64,000 bases of DNA from Peribolospora baueri (Eukaryota; Basidiomycota; Peribolosporomycetes; Peribolosporales; Peribolosporaceae): assembly GCA_029717555.1 (NCBI GenBank), contig JAMDHS010000013.1:124001-188000 (forward strand), read 5' to 3'. This document shows positions 18,907-32,600 of this stretch, piece by piece. Position numbers and translations under genes: made by a program. The notes beneath the pieces were generated by a model, which ran no database searches, was not told where the DNA came from, and saw only the letters and a program-made list of their open reading frames with translations. Within the stretch, counting starts at the first letter, position 1, and each line of letters begins with the position of its first letter.

Positions 18907-21900
18907 ATGTCGCTCATTACGGACACAGAGTGAGCGAGCCACGGACGAGCCCGAGTTCAGTCCCAGCTGGCTTACCAAAACTTTCGTTCCTTCGTATGCC
19001 AGCTACCTCATCCAGTCCCTTCGCCTTTCTTACCTCCGCCGCATCCCAGACCCCTACGGCCCCCGCGTCATCTCCCTCGACCCGCAAGCCTCCTCCAACG
19101 ACCACGTCCGCGCTGCTGGCCTCACCGATCCCCAACGATGGCCCGAGCTCGCCGCCGCAGCGTCCTCCCCGCCGCCGGTCAGCGCCACCTTCCCTCTCTC
19201 CGGCGGCAAGGCATCCCCTGCCAATCGCCTCTCCGGCTGGGGCTACAAGCCTGGCGGCGGAGGCTCCACCAGTCTTCGATACACTCAGACCGTCGTCGGC
19301 CCTGGGAGAACGGGCGCGTTGGGCATGCGCGTCCACGGCAAACGCGCCGCTGGCGTCGAAGACGTGCGCTCCCCCGGAGCCAACACCGCTCCCGTACCCG
19401 TTGCCTCCGCCTCCAACGTGGCCACCGTGCAAGAGGTGCTAGGAGGCCAGCCCCAATACCTCGACCCGGAGGCGAGCAGCGATGACGAGGACGACGCTGG
19501 TGCGGGTGATGATGAGGCTGAGTACAGTGACGAGAAAGACGAGTGGGTTCCCCCCGTCCTTTCGCGTTGTTCGAAGGGGTCCACCTTTGCTGACCGTCTT
19601 CTTTCCGTCTCCTCTCTATATTTCCCTCCCACCCAGGTCCGCCATCGGTGCCCTCTCGCGAGCGCGAGAAGGCTCTGCGAATGCCTCTCAAGGCACCATC
19701 TCCTCCCTCGCATCCCCCCTCTCTCCGACTCCTGGCCCAAGAGCACTTCCCGCAGATCCGACCCTTCAACCAATCAGCTTCACCCCTCCTAGCAGCAGCC
19801 TCAGCGCGCCCACCTTCAAGGCCGCTGCCTTCCTCGACGACGCCGACCTCCTCGACGACGCTGACGCCGATGCCGAACCGCCCGCCGACAGTCGAGAGGA
19901 GCTCGCCAGCCCAGATGAAGACCATGTCGATTCAGGTCCTGGGCCACCATCAGGGGGAATGGTGGCTTCCACGACGGCGGGCCAGCCGGACGCTGCCATG
20001 GCTTCCGCTTCCAAACCCCCGTCTTCGCCCACACCGTCTCAGAATGAATGGTTCTCCTCTCTTTCCTCTGACCCTTCCACCGTCGCCTCACGACACGCCT
20101 CTCGTCCACAAGTATCCGCGCTGACCGCGCTCATGTCCAAAGCGTCCACCTCGCCTTCCAACCCTTTCGCAGAGTTCTACGCCGGCCTCGCCGTGCCCTC
20201 TTCCGACCCCCCCTCCGCTGGCTTCAAGGTCTTGCTCTACTTCCCTTGGTCGACGACGGCGCGACAGCGCGGCGAACCGATGGAGGTGCGCGTGCGCAAG
20301 GACGCGACGGCAGAGGAGGTCATCGGCCACGGCCTGTGGTCCTACTCCGAGGAAGGCTGGGAACCCCGGGTGGAAGACTTGGGCGACGAGGCGCGGTTGA
20401 AGACCGTTGGCTGGACGCTTCGCGTCGTCGAGGACGGAGAGGTGGACGACGACTATCCCGGTGCGTTCTTTCCGCCCGCCCCTCCCTCCGCCGATCGGCA
20501 CTGATACCGTGGTCGCGCCTCGCTTCCTTTCGTCGTTCCGTTTCACTCCAGCCGTCGATCGCATGCTAACGCTCTCCAAGTTTGGCGATAACGAGTTTGC
20601 TATATGCCAAGCCACACCTATCCAAAGTGAGCGCTTTCTCAACCTCTCCGCTGAACTCCGAACCGTCTCGCCGAGCAAGCGGTCTCTCCCCTCTTCGTTC
20701 CCGCACAGTCAAACAGAACGAGATGACGCAAGCCAACATCCGACGTCGCGCCTCTCGAGTCATGGCCACAGGTCGCAAGCTCCTCGCGCCCAATGCCTTT
20801 GCCCAAGCCAACGCTGGAGCCACTTCCATAGCCGAAGGCGGCGGTGGTGGAGCGGCGGCTGCGCCACGCACCATGTTGGGCACACCCATCATCGCCACCG
20901 GCCTCTCCCGGTCAGCGACGGCATCTGGCCCGCCCATCTTCCTCAGGGTGCTCGTGACGCCGAACCCAGAGGTGCGATACAAGACGACGATCAACGTACC
21001 ATCTGACATGTACCTCGCCGACGTGTTGGAGCTCATCTGCCGAAAGCGGCAGCTCGGCAACGTCGACGAGTGGGCGCTCGTCGTGCACGTGCCGGACGAG
21101 AACAAGGACGTTGTTGTACTGCTGGACCGCACCATCGAAAGCTTGGAGGGAAAGCACGACCTCGCGCTCGTCAAGAGGAAGGCCATCCTCGGCGCTAGCG
21201 CGGGCGCGGGCGCGTTGACGGGCCAGAGCACGAACCCGAACGGTGAGCCCAGACGGTCTGCAGACGACGGACGGACGGGTGGGACGAGGTTTTCGCTGAC
21301 CCCGTCGCCATCTGCTTCGTCCTTCCCGCGCTGGCTCGCAGCATCCATATTCAAAAACACGTCGGAACCCAGCCAGCCCAAATACGTCACCGGCACAGAC
21401 TTTACAGCCGCGTACAGGGTGAATATGAGTCGGCACGTCTCGACGACGCTTGGACACGCATTCTGATCGATTCGATCCCGTGACTCGCCTGCCCCGCCGC
21501 AGAAATACGCCGTAAATCGGAAAATGCCCATGTTCGTAGGTCGGCACGAGCGAGTGCTCACCCTCGATGGAGACTGGGTACACATCAGGTGAGTTGCCGT
21601 CGCCCGTCCACCCAAAACCTCGCTCGCTGATCTGACCCCTTTCTTACCTCGATCACTTCACTTCCGACCCCTTACCTCAATCACTTCACTTCCGCACCGC
21701 TTGCTTCAGGTCGCCCGAGGCACGCGCATTCCACACCAAGACCTCCAACTTTCACATTAACAACGTGATCAGCTGTAAGCAGAGTCGAAAGACGCCCAAC
21801 TCGTTCAAGCTCGTCGTCTGGCGAGATGGAGATACGAAGCGGTATGATTTTGAAGCTGAGAATGAGAAGCAGGCCGGTGAGTTTCGCCTCGCCCTTCGTC

Positions 21901-22103
21901 CGCCGGCCAAGCCGAAGCCAAAGCCACTGGCGAGAAGACTTAGCGTTCGCATGCCGACGGAAAGCCTGACCGAGCCGAACTGATCCGAACCGGCCCGTTT
22001 TACCGTTTGCCATCTCTCAGCCGAGATCATTGCCTACGTTCAGGCGGTCAAGCGACGACATTCCCGTGAGGCGGCGGCTGGGGCGAGACGTAATGCCGGA
22101 TAG
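18907..22103 (+). CDS. SIN1: TORC2 subunit SIN1/AVO1
   Basis: This scaffold of TOR complex 2 recruits AGC-kinase substrates and binds membrane and Ras-type GTPases. Nine exons (18907-18929, 19003-19542, 19637-20460, 20552-20626, 20709-21242, 21342-21418, 21503-21588, 21710-21876, 22021-22103) give 802 residues with consistent phases. The start MSLITD, then YLIQSLRLSYLR, DPYGPRVISLDP and GLTDPQRWPEL, is the conserved N-terminal domain. A disordered region follows. The CRIM domain (about residues 410-485) has NPFAEFYAGL and LLYFPWSTT. A Ras-binding-like domain has FLRVLVTPNPEVRYKTTINV. The C-terminal PH domain has NNVISCKQSRK and RDGDTKRYDFEA. All expected domains are present in order. It ends 62 bp from the convergent end of MPH1. 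Confidence 0.95.
21643..21698 (+). repeat. 28-bp imperfect tandem duplication in SIN1 intron 7
   Basis: Copy 1 (21643-21670) and copy 2 (21671-21698) start cttacctc and share atcacttcacttccg; they differ at about three positions. The array ends about 11 bp before the 3' acceptor, so the branch/pyrimidine region of this intron has been duplicated. Confidence 0.85.
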
Positions 22104-22165
22104 AAGTGGTTTCTCTTTGCCTGCCTCGCTCTTCTCCCGGTGTCAGGCGGCGCGAATGAATCATG

Positions 22166-25100
22166 TCAGATGTCCATCATATCTACATAATTCCCTTCGG
22201 ACGGTGGTGGCGATGACGAGGAAGAGGGAGAGGGAGAACTAGCGGGCAGCGTCGGTTGCGCTCGCTTTCGTGGCGGTGGCACCTCGTCCGAGTCGCTGTC
22301 GCTGAGCAGCCAGGACATGTCCTGCGCCGCTGGCGGCCGGGCCGGACGGTCGGTGGAGGAGGGCGACGACAACGTCAAGCTCGAACCGCTCGGGCCTCCT
22401 CGTGCCTCGCCGGCAGACGGCTGTCCCTCCTCGTCTTCTCTCCCGGCGTCTTGGTCAGAACGACGCAACTTGCGCAAGCCCAGACTCCTCTGCTTCTTCC
22501 CGCCGCCGTTGCGAGTCGTGTCAGGCGGGCGGTGACTAGGTGTGGCGGTCAGCAGAGAATCGAGACCCGCTTCGATCGCTTCGTCGTCTTCATCCTCGTC
22601 CAAGCGCAGCAACAGCTCTTCCTCCGCCGCTTTTTCCTTTCCCTTTCGTTTGGCGCCCCCGCGGCCCGATGTCAACAAGGTGGCAGCGGTCATAAAAGTC
22701 GTTATCGCTCCCTCGGGCATGTTCCTCGCCGGATCGCTGTTCCGCTTCCTCTTCGTCCCTGTGGTGCTGTTGCTGACCTTGCGATTGGAGCTGCGTCTGC
22801 GCACGTACTTCTCCACCGCCACCACCTTCTCTACCGATCGCGTGTTGTATTCGCGGGGTACGAGTCGCTCGCAGTCCTCGTAGAGCTCATAGACCGTGCC
22901 CGCCGTGATGCCTTTTTGAACGTGCTTGTACGCGTCTTGCGCATGACGCCAGCTTTGCTCTTCTCGACCCTCCGACATCAAGACGACGATGCGGCCCTCA
23001 CGTTTGCGCCCAGTGCGGCCGACGCGTTGGAGCTTCCGAATAGAGGTCGAGCAGGGTGGATTAGTGTCAGTGAGCGAGAGCAAAAATCGGCGTCCCAAAG
23101 AAGAAAAAAAAGTCCGAACCGGCGCTCACCATTCGAACCGAGTCCTTGACCGCCTCATAACAGACGATCAGATCGACTTCGCCGATGTCCAGACCCTCTT
23201 CGCCGATGGAAGTGGCGACCAGAACGTTGAATTCGCCTTCCTTGAAACGACGGATTGTCTGATCACACGGCACGGCGGCACGAAGGCGCACATCAAGGTC
23301 AATCTCTCCCTCGCTCTCAAACCGCACCGCCAGTCGGATGCAGCCAGAGAGGATTGCATGTCGGCCAACTCACCTCTCCTTGGTCCTTCTGCCTCATGCC
23401 CCTTCCGCCAGCAGAGTCCTGGGCCTGCCCTACGAACTGCGTCGCCCTCAATCCACCTTCGTTGAGCGCTTGCACGATCTCCTGCACTCCAGCGCGGAAC
23501 TGACAGAACACCATGATCCTCGTCTCAGCAGCTTGCTCCCGAGGCGGCGGGTCGCCGTTCTCGTCCAGGTCGGCCAACAGATCTCGCTGCATGGCCTCCC
23601 TTTCTTTACTCTCAAAGTGGTCCTTGACGACGACGAGAAGTCTCTCCATCTTCGGATGCTCGTATCGGCCCGTGGGTGTTCGAAGGCTCTCGATCGCGCG
23701 TTTCATGTCCTTGAAAACCGGGTTGCTTTCAGTGAAGAGCTTGTTGGACGTCGACGCGCCCTTCTTCTTGCCGCTGCCTCCGTTCCCGCCGGATTCCAGC
23801 TCGGTGACGGCAGATTGAAACATGCCCACGGACTCCTCGACCAAATACTGCATCGCGCGTGCCATGGACTGAAGCGTTTTCAGGCTTGTCCACGCCCAGG
23901 GCTGACGGTTGAGCAAGCCCCTTTTCTGGGGATTGCCACGCGTTTTTTGGATGACGTATGCATGGAGTAAGACGGGGTCTTGAGGATGAAGGATGCCTTG
24001 TGCTACCAAAGGCTTCATGATGGTCTGAAAGGGGAATAGACCAAAGAGATGAGACGACGGTGATATTCGCAGGTGCCCATTCCAGCACTCACGTTCATGA
24101 GTTCCGCCCATTGGTCCCGTATCAAGCGAACTGTAGGTCCGAGTTCGACTTTCTCCTGTTGCTCCGTCTACAACCAAGGTGGAAACATCTCGCCATCAGG
24201 GCAATGTAGCTCTGCTCCAAAACGAAAGGGAACGAACCTTTTTGTGGACATAGTCCCGAATGTCCAAAGCAGCCTCGCTTCTGATCTCGATATGCCCGAT
24301 GTGCAAGTTGTCAATGACCTCCTGCACCTTGTCCGCATGGTTGCCCGGTGTCGCCGTCAGCGCGAGCACGCGAAAGTAAGGGTTTACCGGCATCATAAAA
24401 CGAATAATTTCCGCATAGGCGTAGTTGCCTGTTGCCCTGTGGGCTTCGTCTGGACAAATGAAAAGCCACAAAGATCGTCTGAGTGGAAAGCCAGACGACT
24501 CGGGCAGAATCTGAATGCTCACCTATAACTAGGCATATGATGTCTCGTGCGTCCAAAGTCCCCTTCTGAAGGTCGTTGTGAAGAGTCTGCCATGACAAAG
24601 TCGTCCAGCCTCAGCAGGGCCATGGTGGGTGCGCAGAGAGCAGAACATGTGTCGTCAAGTAAAGCCTACCTGTGGAGTCATGTAGAATACTCGGCGAGTA
24701 GCGTACTAAATAGAAAAGAAAGAAAGCGGGCGCCACGTGAGAGATCGTCCAAATCGACGGTCTGAACGATTCGCCGAGTGGGCTATGATTGACTCGCCTC
24801 TTCTTCCCGAATCGCTCTACTCTTCTCGCCTGTGAGTTCAGCAGCATCATTGCCCGGTATGCCGCATGTCTCATGACAAGCTTCGACCTGCTGCGCAACG
24901 AGGGGTTTCGTAGGCGCGACGAAAATGACTAAAATGACAGACGTACGAGCGCGTATGGTGAGCTGGCCGGGCTCTTGTTCGTGCCACAGTGATGATGCGT
25001 GCCTACCCTTGCCCTGAGGAAACCATCGATAAAAGTTGAGCATAACCACGCCAGCGATGAATGTCTTGCCGAGACCGGTTGGAAGAGAGACCAATACGTT

Positions 25101-26343
25101 GCTAAGGAGAAGGATCAAGGATCAAGGTCACACGGTATGAGAAAGGGACTGACTTTGTCAGCACACACGAACCGGGTCCAAAGCCGACAATCGTGGTTGC
25201 AGACCGATGCTCACTTGAAAAGCGTCTTTTGGACAATGTTAAACTGATAATCACGCTTTGGCTTGTTCAGAGGGTATACCCATGTCTGGGCGGCTTCAGG
25301 ATCTATCTTCAGCTTCATAGGAGGCGGCTGTCGGAAGAATGGAAAGGAAATGCATCGTCGAAACATGGAAAAAAACGGTAGCGTGATGAAAGAGAACTCA
25401 CAGGCCTGAAGACAGTGGCACGACCAAAGGTTGGAGAGCGCAAGAAGAGGATACAATGAGATTTCCCTGGCGTCTTTGAACGGAACTGAGACGACCGGAC
25501 GCTTACCCCGCTGCGTACGGACGATCAAAGAGAGACCCCGGTCAGGGTCTAATCAGTCAAAGGAAAATGCAGTTAAGGGATTGGAAAAAAAGTGAAATGG
25601 GACCCACGAGGAATGTTGGCAAGGCCAGCAACAGGACCCACAACTTCGGTCTCATCGTCGTCAATGTCGACATCGCCGTCGTCATCCTCGAAGTAAGTTT
25701 CGCTGTCCCTCCCCTTTCTCCGCCTCCGCCCCGTCTGCGCGAAAGCCGTCTTGTCCCACTTCTTCCGCAATCCTAGCGCCTGTTTCGCCGGGCTCTGACT
25801 CGACAACCCAGCCCAGAGTCCTTCCCCAGCACCACGAAATGATGCCATAACGCCTGACGCAGGCGCGCTTTGTGACAGCATCCCTGGGCCGGCCGAAGTC
25901 GACGGACCGGGCGGGGTGCGTCGAAAGCTAGGAGAAGAGCTGGATTCTTGGCCAGAAGTAGATGGGACTGCTGCTACCCCTCCAAACAGCGTGCGCTGTC
26001 TGAGCGTCTGTGAAGAAGGCGTTGATCGAGCGAGAACGGTGGACCGCGTTGGTGACTTTGGCGAGGCGGTTGGCGCTGATCGAGCGAGGACGGTTGAGCG
26101 CGATGGTGACCTTTGGGACGAGGATGACCCAACGGCAAAGCCACTGTCCTTGCCACTGCTTCTGCCCTCCACACCTCCGCTGCTCGCTCGAGCGTTGGCA
26201 TCGGCGGCTCCATGGGTGGACGTCGTTCGTGAGGGTGCCTGCGGTGGAGGGGCGTATAGGCGCTCGAACCGGTCGATCTCCTGGAGCTCTTCTGCCTCCA
26301 GATCGCCAAACTCTTCGAAGAAGTCATCCTCGCCGTCCGCCAT
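22166..26343 (-). CDS. MPH1: FANCM-family DNA helicase Mph1
   Basis: An SF2 3'-5' helicase/translocase that remodels stalled forks and D-loops; nuclear. The gene has about a dozen introns. The N-terminus [20 protein letters not shown] is followed by a Ser/Pro-rich region with a duplicated STVLARS motif. The helicase core has [16 protein letters not shown], motif [13 protein letters not shown], motif Ib-type [16 protein letters not shown], motif II DEAH ([12 protein letters not shown]), motif [11 protein letters not shown], motif [18 protein letters not shown] and motif [15 protein letters not shown] helical insert sits between the two RecA lobes, as in FANCM. The tail (about 250 residues) is acidic and Ser-rich, and the gene ends 22166. 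Joins around 25390-25610 (between the N-terminal exon and the core) are uncertain. It lies 3' of POL2 on the same strand. Confidence 0.93.
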
Positions 26344-26658
26344 GGCAATGGTGCTGAACGCAGCGAAGGTCGGAGAAAGCCGTCGTCACTATCCTATCCT
26401 TGTCGCCTCGCCTTCGCCGCCGTCGCGTCTCGACTTGAGATGCGGCAATCAACGCGCGACGCGTCTCAGCACTGCGGCACTCCGACTACATCGACTGCGG
26501 CACCCGCCTCGCTGGATTGACCGCTTGCACACATGAACCGGCCAACGAAGTCATCGGGGACAGAACGTTTCGAGCGTGGAAGGGTATAAAATGCTAGTAT
26601 ACAGGAGAGGAAGACCTCATGCTTACACATCATGTGCTGACCTACTTTGCCACGCCTC
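26344..26658. promoter_or_regulatory. Spacer POL2 3' end / MPH1 promoter
   Basis: 315 bp between two same-strand genes. It must hold the POL2 terminator and the MPH1 promoter. No motif was recognised. Confidence 0.5.
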
Positions 26659-29600
26659 TTAGAGATTCGCCAAATGCCACTCCAGCACCTCCGCCAGAAC
26701 ACCCAAATCGTGGTACTTTGCGATGTTGCCCAAACTTCGGAGCTTGCGGACCATCTCAGCACGAGTAGTCTTGCAGCCCCACACGCCGGAACATTCGCAG
26801 TGGCTGCTCAAGTAGTCCGCCTTGATCTGCCTGCATTTGGTGCATTGCAAGTCCTGCAGCTGGTACGCGGTGACGTGCCGGCGGACGACGTCGACGAGCT
26901 TGCTCTCGATCCCTCGCCTGTCGTATGGCGTCTTACAGCTCGCACATTGCCAGACGCGCGCCGTAGACGTACCGCCCGGGAGAGGTTTCCCGAGGGCATC
27001 GACGGCGGGCAGCGGCAAGAGATCGGCGTCACGACAAAGGTCAAAGTCGCGCATGTCGTTGCAGTAGGTGCAGATGACCAGTGGCAGCTTGAACGGGTTT
27101 TCGCATGGGTCCCTCCACATGGCCTCATCGGCGAAGTCGCGCACACCGATGTAGTGGAGAAGGTTACGCCTAATGACCTGCACCTCGACGCTGAGCTCCT
27201 GTGCTAAGCCGAGAACGGCTACGGTCGTCTTGATGAATTCCAGCACCGGGTTCGTCGGGTTCAGATGCGTGCCGGGCAAGATGGGGAAAGCGTATTGCAT
27301 CTGCAGATCCGGGTCGACGGCCGCATGAGACATCTCGTGAACCGCGTTGTCGACGACCTTGAGGAGGTGACGGAATAGCTGTTCGTTCACGTATTTCTTG
27401 ACGCGCTGCACCTCCTTCGTCTTCACCGGGTTCGCTTGCGTCTGCGTCATGTTCTGCAGCACCTTGAGCGGAGTGCGGAGCTGAGCCGCGGATTGACGCT
27501 TACAGTGGCACACCTTATAGATGAACTGGCCGATGACGTGCTCAAAGTGGGGTTGGAGCGCCAGGGGTAGGAACGACTGGACATTCCACGCCATCTCCAC
27601 CTGGAACGCCATTGTCGGCTCGACGGCCGCCGGGTTGTGGTCGATGACGCCGCCAAAGTTCGCATTGTCCATCCAGAGCAGGGTGTCCCAGAAATGGACC
27701 ATATCGAGGCTGACGTGCTTGAACAATTGGCGAGAACAAACGGCGCTGAGGATGTAGTTGCCATAGGCGTAGGCGCTCCCCGCCGTCGGTTTGGTCGTGA
27801 GCAAGAAGATACGACCGAAGCTGGCATACACGACGCTGGAGCCGAGCCTCTTAAATTCGGCCAGAAGCTGTAGGAAGGTCTTTTTCATCAGGCCGTGGAT
27901 GAAGCGGTGAAGAGCCGGATCGAAAAGGGCCGACAAATTCGAGCTAACCCATCGCCAGAAGTGCGCGACAAGAAGATCGCTCAGCTCGCTGCCACCTCGG
28001 GCCTTCTCCAGATACCACGACTTGACCATACTCTTGAGCGCCAGGAACGTTTGCTGCGAAAGTACTGCGTCGCCCAGCGCCAACGCTGAATGTGCAGTAC
28101 CCTTCGAATACTCGTCGAGGGTGTGCGAGGACGCGTCGAAAGCCATAGCGCCGGCGCCGCTGCCCTCCATCTCGTTTACAAGTGCCGACTGCAGCACGGC
28201 GTTGACCGCGAGGTCGCGCAGCTCGATTTCCAGACAGACGTTGGAGTAGCAGCCTGGCTTGGAAAACTCTGGGCTGGCAAGGTCGTCCGCCTGCTGGGCA
28301 TGCGCATCTTCTTCCCGGCCACCCAGATCCGGTGCCAAGCCGGGCGCCCACCATAGCACCATATCCTGCCTGATGAGGCGTCGCGCGAATTCGATGTCGG
28401 CGAGGAATATGGGTATATCCTTGCCAACGTTGCAGAGCGGGACGTCGAAGTGCGCAGACAAGGCGATGCGCTGGGTGACCCAGGACGAGATATGAAGGTA
28501 ATGCCCAAGCATCCTCTTCGAACTAAACAACTGCCATCCGAGCGGAGGGAAGTTGTCTTCGCGCGACATGCCGTCGACCATGAGTACGGGGAACTCGGAA
28601 ACCGAGGGGACGTGCCGCTCGTAGTAAGACAGCTCCCTCGCCGAGCAGACGACGAGCATGGTGGACCGACCCGACCGCTGGGCGACGAGCTCCTTGGATA
28701 GAGCTCTGAACGCCAACGACTCTTGTCGATAGAAGTTGGTGTCAAACTTGATCCTGTTGGAATAATCGAAGACGCCGGCCCCATCCTTCAGTCCGCCTTT
28801 GTCCCTAGCAGCTGCGACCCGATCGGCGTAGGCTTTCTCGAGGTTCGGCAGTTGACGTAGACCCGCCGATTCCACGACATATACTTTGGCTACTGCCGCG
28901 TCCGGCGTGAAAAGCCCGAAAATATGTCGCCCGTCCTTCGCTGCATGATACAAGTAGAGGTACCTGAGCTCTCGGCCGCGACCGTCGCCAAGGTATTTGT
29001 GGCGCGCAAGCGAGGGGGCGGCTTTGACGAGGTCCTCGAGGTCGAAGCCAGTGTCGAGACCTTTACTCAGTCGCCCCATGCCCGCCTTGTCCATGGCGCA
29101 GAAGGCCCCCAGTTTGAGAAGAGCGCGCATCTCGAGCGGCACTTGTGTTTCGTAGACGCCGTCCACGTTGGGATGATTGAGTAAGCTGGAGAAGTGCGAC
29201 TCCTCCTGCAAGAAGACGTTCTCAGGAACGCTGATCTTAAAGAGGTTGAGAGCAGGGTGGCCGCGGGGGAGAGTGCGCACGAGCTGCTCGGCACGATACG
29301 ACGGGAGAAACGTGCGTTCCCGAGGCAAGCTCTTCAGATTTAGGTAGAACTCGCGGGGTATGCGAAGCTTGACGGCCTGTAGTTGATGGTTGATGGATAG
29401 CCACAGCTTGAATTCGCCCGGACGCGCGGTCGGAACGATTTGAACGACGTCCCATACGCTAGAGGCGAGCGTCATCGACCTTTGCTGAAACAGAGAACCC
29501 AACGCTCCTCTGGCAGGTCCAGGAAGCATGGCATGCCCATTCGCACGCTGTCGCTCCCTTCGTTCCTCGCGCTGCCTTCGCCAACGCTTCCGCATCACCC

Positions 29601-32600
29601 GCAGCCACCCAGAGTAATCCTCGCGCATGTCAGGAGCCGATTCCTCAAGGTCGATGGCGCCCGCCACAGCCGCTTTGCTCCGCCGTGCGGAGGAGAGTGA
29701 GGCAGCCTTTCCGTTGAGTGCGTCAAGTCTGGGCTGACTGGGCTCGCCAAAGCTCTCGATGTCCGGAACCTCGGCTTTTGCGAGGGCCGGCTTAGCCATG
29801 ACCGCTTGTTTGGCGAACATGTCGGTCAGCTTGTGCTGCTTGAACTTGTCCGTCCTAGCGGTAACGCGTTTGAAGAGCCAATCGGGATGCCGAATCCGAG
29901 GAACCGGATTAGTTACTTTTTGCATCGCCGCGGGGATGGTGATCAATTTCTGGATGACTGAACCCAAGCGCTCAACGTAGTAGCCCCAATCCAGGACAGA
30001 GCGGAGGTCGAAGTCGGACAAGCTATTGTCCTTGAGCCACTTGCGTAGGAAGTGTCGCTTGACGGACGGCTCAGCAGAGAAGATCGTGACCGGCACTGCT
30101 CGCTCCGTCACAGGCGCACCTTGTGGTTTGGAGGAGATGATGAACCGACAGGACAAACCCTTATCCTTGACCATTTGCTCGCCGAGGAATTCTGCCAGAC
30201 GTCTAGCCGTGCTGATCGATGTTGACTTTTGGCCCCCGTACTCGGCCAATGTCTTCGACATGCTTCTGTTCTCAGCAATGAGATCCACAAGTTCTCCATC
30301 GTCGAGGCTAGCGCCTTTGCTGAAAAGTACGTCGAGCCACTGATCTGCCACCTTGGCCACCGCCGCATAGCACTCGTCGAGCGTCTCGCCAAGCAAGAAT
30401 TTCTCGAAGATCTGACCTTGAAAAATCTTGATGAGTTGCAACTCGCCGCGGCGCTTGACCTCGAATCCTTTCAGCTCCGCCAGTGACCCGTCGTGGTTGA
30501 AGACGGCGTAGCGCTTCTTGAGCAGCTTGTCCTCTTCCTTGGACGACGGCAGGATCATGGCGCGATACGGACCGTCGAGCTCGAAGAAGATGGAGTTCTC
30601 ACTGTGTACCCCATAGACGCCGGCGTCCTTGTCGACCAGATCGTGATACTGATGGTTTGTGAAGCGGGCATGGACGAGGTGGTTGAGCATGGTACAAGGA
30701 TACGAGATCTTCAGGGATTTTCCGTTGAGGAACTTAAACGTGAAGTCCTCGGGAAAAACACCGGGTAGCATGCACCAAATGCCGTCGGTGTCGAGTTCGA
30801 GCGGTCTGCCGATCTGCTCGACGAGCTGGCGCGCCATCTGAATGATCGTTGCACCGGTCAGGCATGTGATACCGGCCATCTCCATTGAGTACCACCGAGC
30901 GCCCTTGCGCATGACGTAGCCGTAGAAGGAGTTGAGAATACACTTGTGCGCAAGTTGAAGCGAGTCGTAGAGGACGATCATCTTCTTCGCCTCCACGATC
31001 TCCGTGAGCGAGTCGCCTTCGACAGCCTTGTCGAGGTTCTTTTTCCAGGTCCTATGCGCGAAGGGAAAGGGCGAAGCGAATTGAGTTCAAGTTGCAATGC
31101 AGGTAACGGATGGCAAGCGTCACGTCGAACTCACTTGTGCAGGCCCTTGTACTCATAGCGACGGTCTCGGAACGCGCGCACTGTGTCAATGTAGAATGGG
31201 TTTTCGCGCTGACATATGGTCGCCTCCTTGTACACGATCTTCGTCTCGTGCGTCTTCTTATAGACTTTGCGCGAATAGTCACCAAGACGTTTGTGAAGGA
31301 GGCTGGTCTGCTCGGAAGGAGTCAGATCGGTGAATTGGCGTTTCGGCCCATCGAGTTGCTTCGGCGGGAAGGATTCTTGGTTGAGCGCATGTTGGATCAT
31401 GTTGAACTCGTCGCGCTTTGCCGGAAAGTATTCGCCGCGCCAGGCCCATGTCATCCGACGATCGCACGTCTTGCCCGGGCGGTTGTAGTCACACGTTGCG
31501 CACGTCGCATCGTCCACGACACTGTCGGGTTGCAAACGGTTCGAAAGCATGATGTTCGGATACATTGCGGCGACGTCGAGGTGGTAGATGAGCGGCTTGT
31601 CCTGGCGCAAAGGTTGATCCCGCATCGTTTCCAGGGCGGATCGGATCTGGGCCTTGACTTCGTCATAGTTAGCGACGTCTCCAAGAGCCATCTTTCCCTC
31701 CTCAACGATGGCGAATTGAAGTGCTGCATCAAGTTCATCGATAAGCTGGTCCAATGCGAAGGTTGAGGTGAGTCAATGTCAACAGCAATGAAGCAGGCAG
31801 ACGCCAACAGGCCGACATCTGAACTCACCTGCTGACAAGCTTGTGGCTCAACCTTGAAATCTGTCGGTATGTCGCTGCGAAAGACACCGGCCTCGAGAGC
31901 TTCGACGTGCCCGCCCACGTACGTCTCAGACTCCAGCAGATGACCTTCGAACATGGCCCCGGTCGGATCGACATGACGATTCGGCATGATGATCTCCGCC
32001 ACGTAGGCTTGGACCTACAAGGGCGTAAATAAGACAGGAGTGTCAAATGTAAGTCAATGAAAAGCTGTGCTTCCACAAGTCAATAATCGGGCCCTCACCA
32101 TTAGCAAAGTCTCGCACAGTGTACCCGAACCCTTCCTCAAGACTTCGTCCGGATTGAGGGGAATGATGTTACAGAGGGAGAAGATAAACGGGTGCACGTA
32201 TTTCATATAGAGGTAGTACGTCGCGACTGCGTCGGACACCGAGTACTGGGCGAGCGTTTGCGGCTGCTCCACAGCGTACCTGTAGAAACGAAAGCAGACC
32301 CGTGAGCTTAAGACAAACAGGCGCCGGCCTAGTTACGTGCGGCCAAAAACGACGCACGGAGTCATCAGTTCTGGGTCAAGTTCGAGAGGATCGTATCCAA
32401 GCTTGGCCACCGTGACGGCCTTGAGACCTTGACTCCCTTGGGGAAGGTAAGAGTCGCGCTTCACCCATCTGTGAATCGACCATGGCCGCAAATGTATTCA
32501 GCTCTCTATGCGCCTTGCGCGACGCATATGACCACACCTCACCTGAAACAGTCCATGTGCGCACAAGACCTGCTCTTGAACTCGTCCTCCGAGTCCCGAG

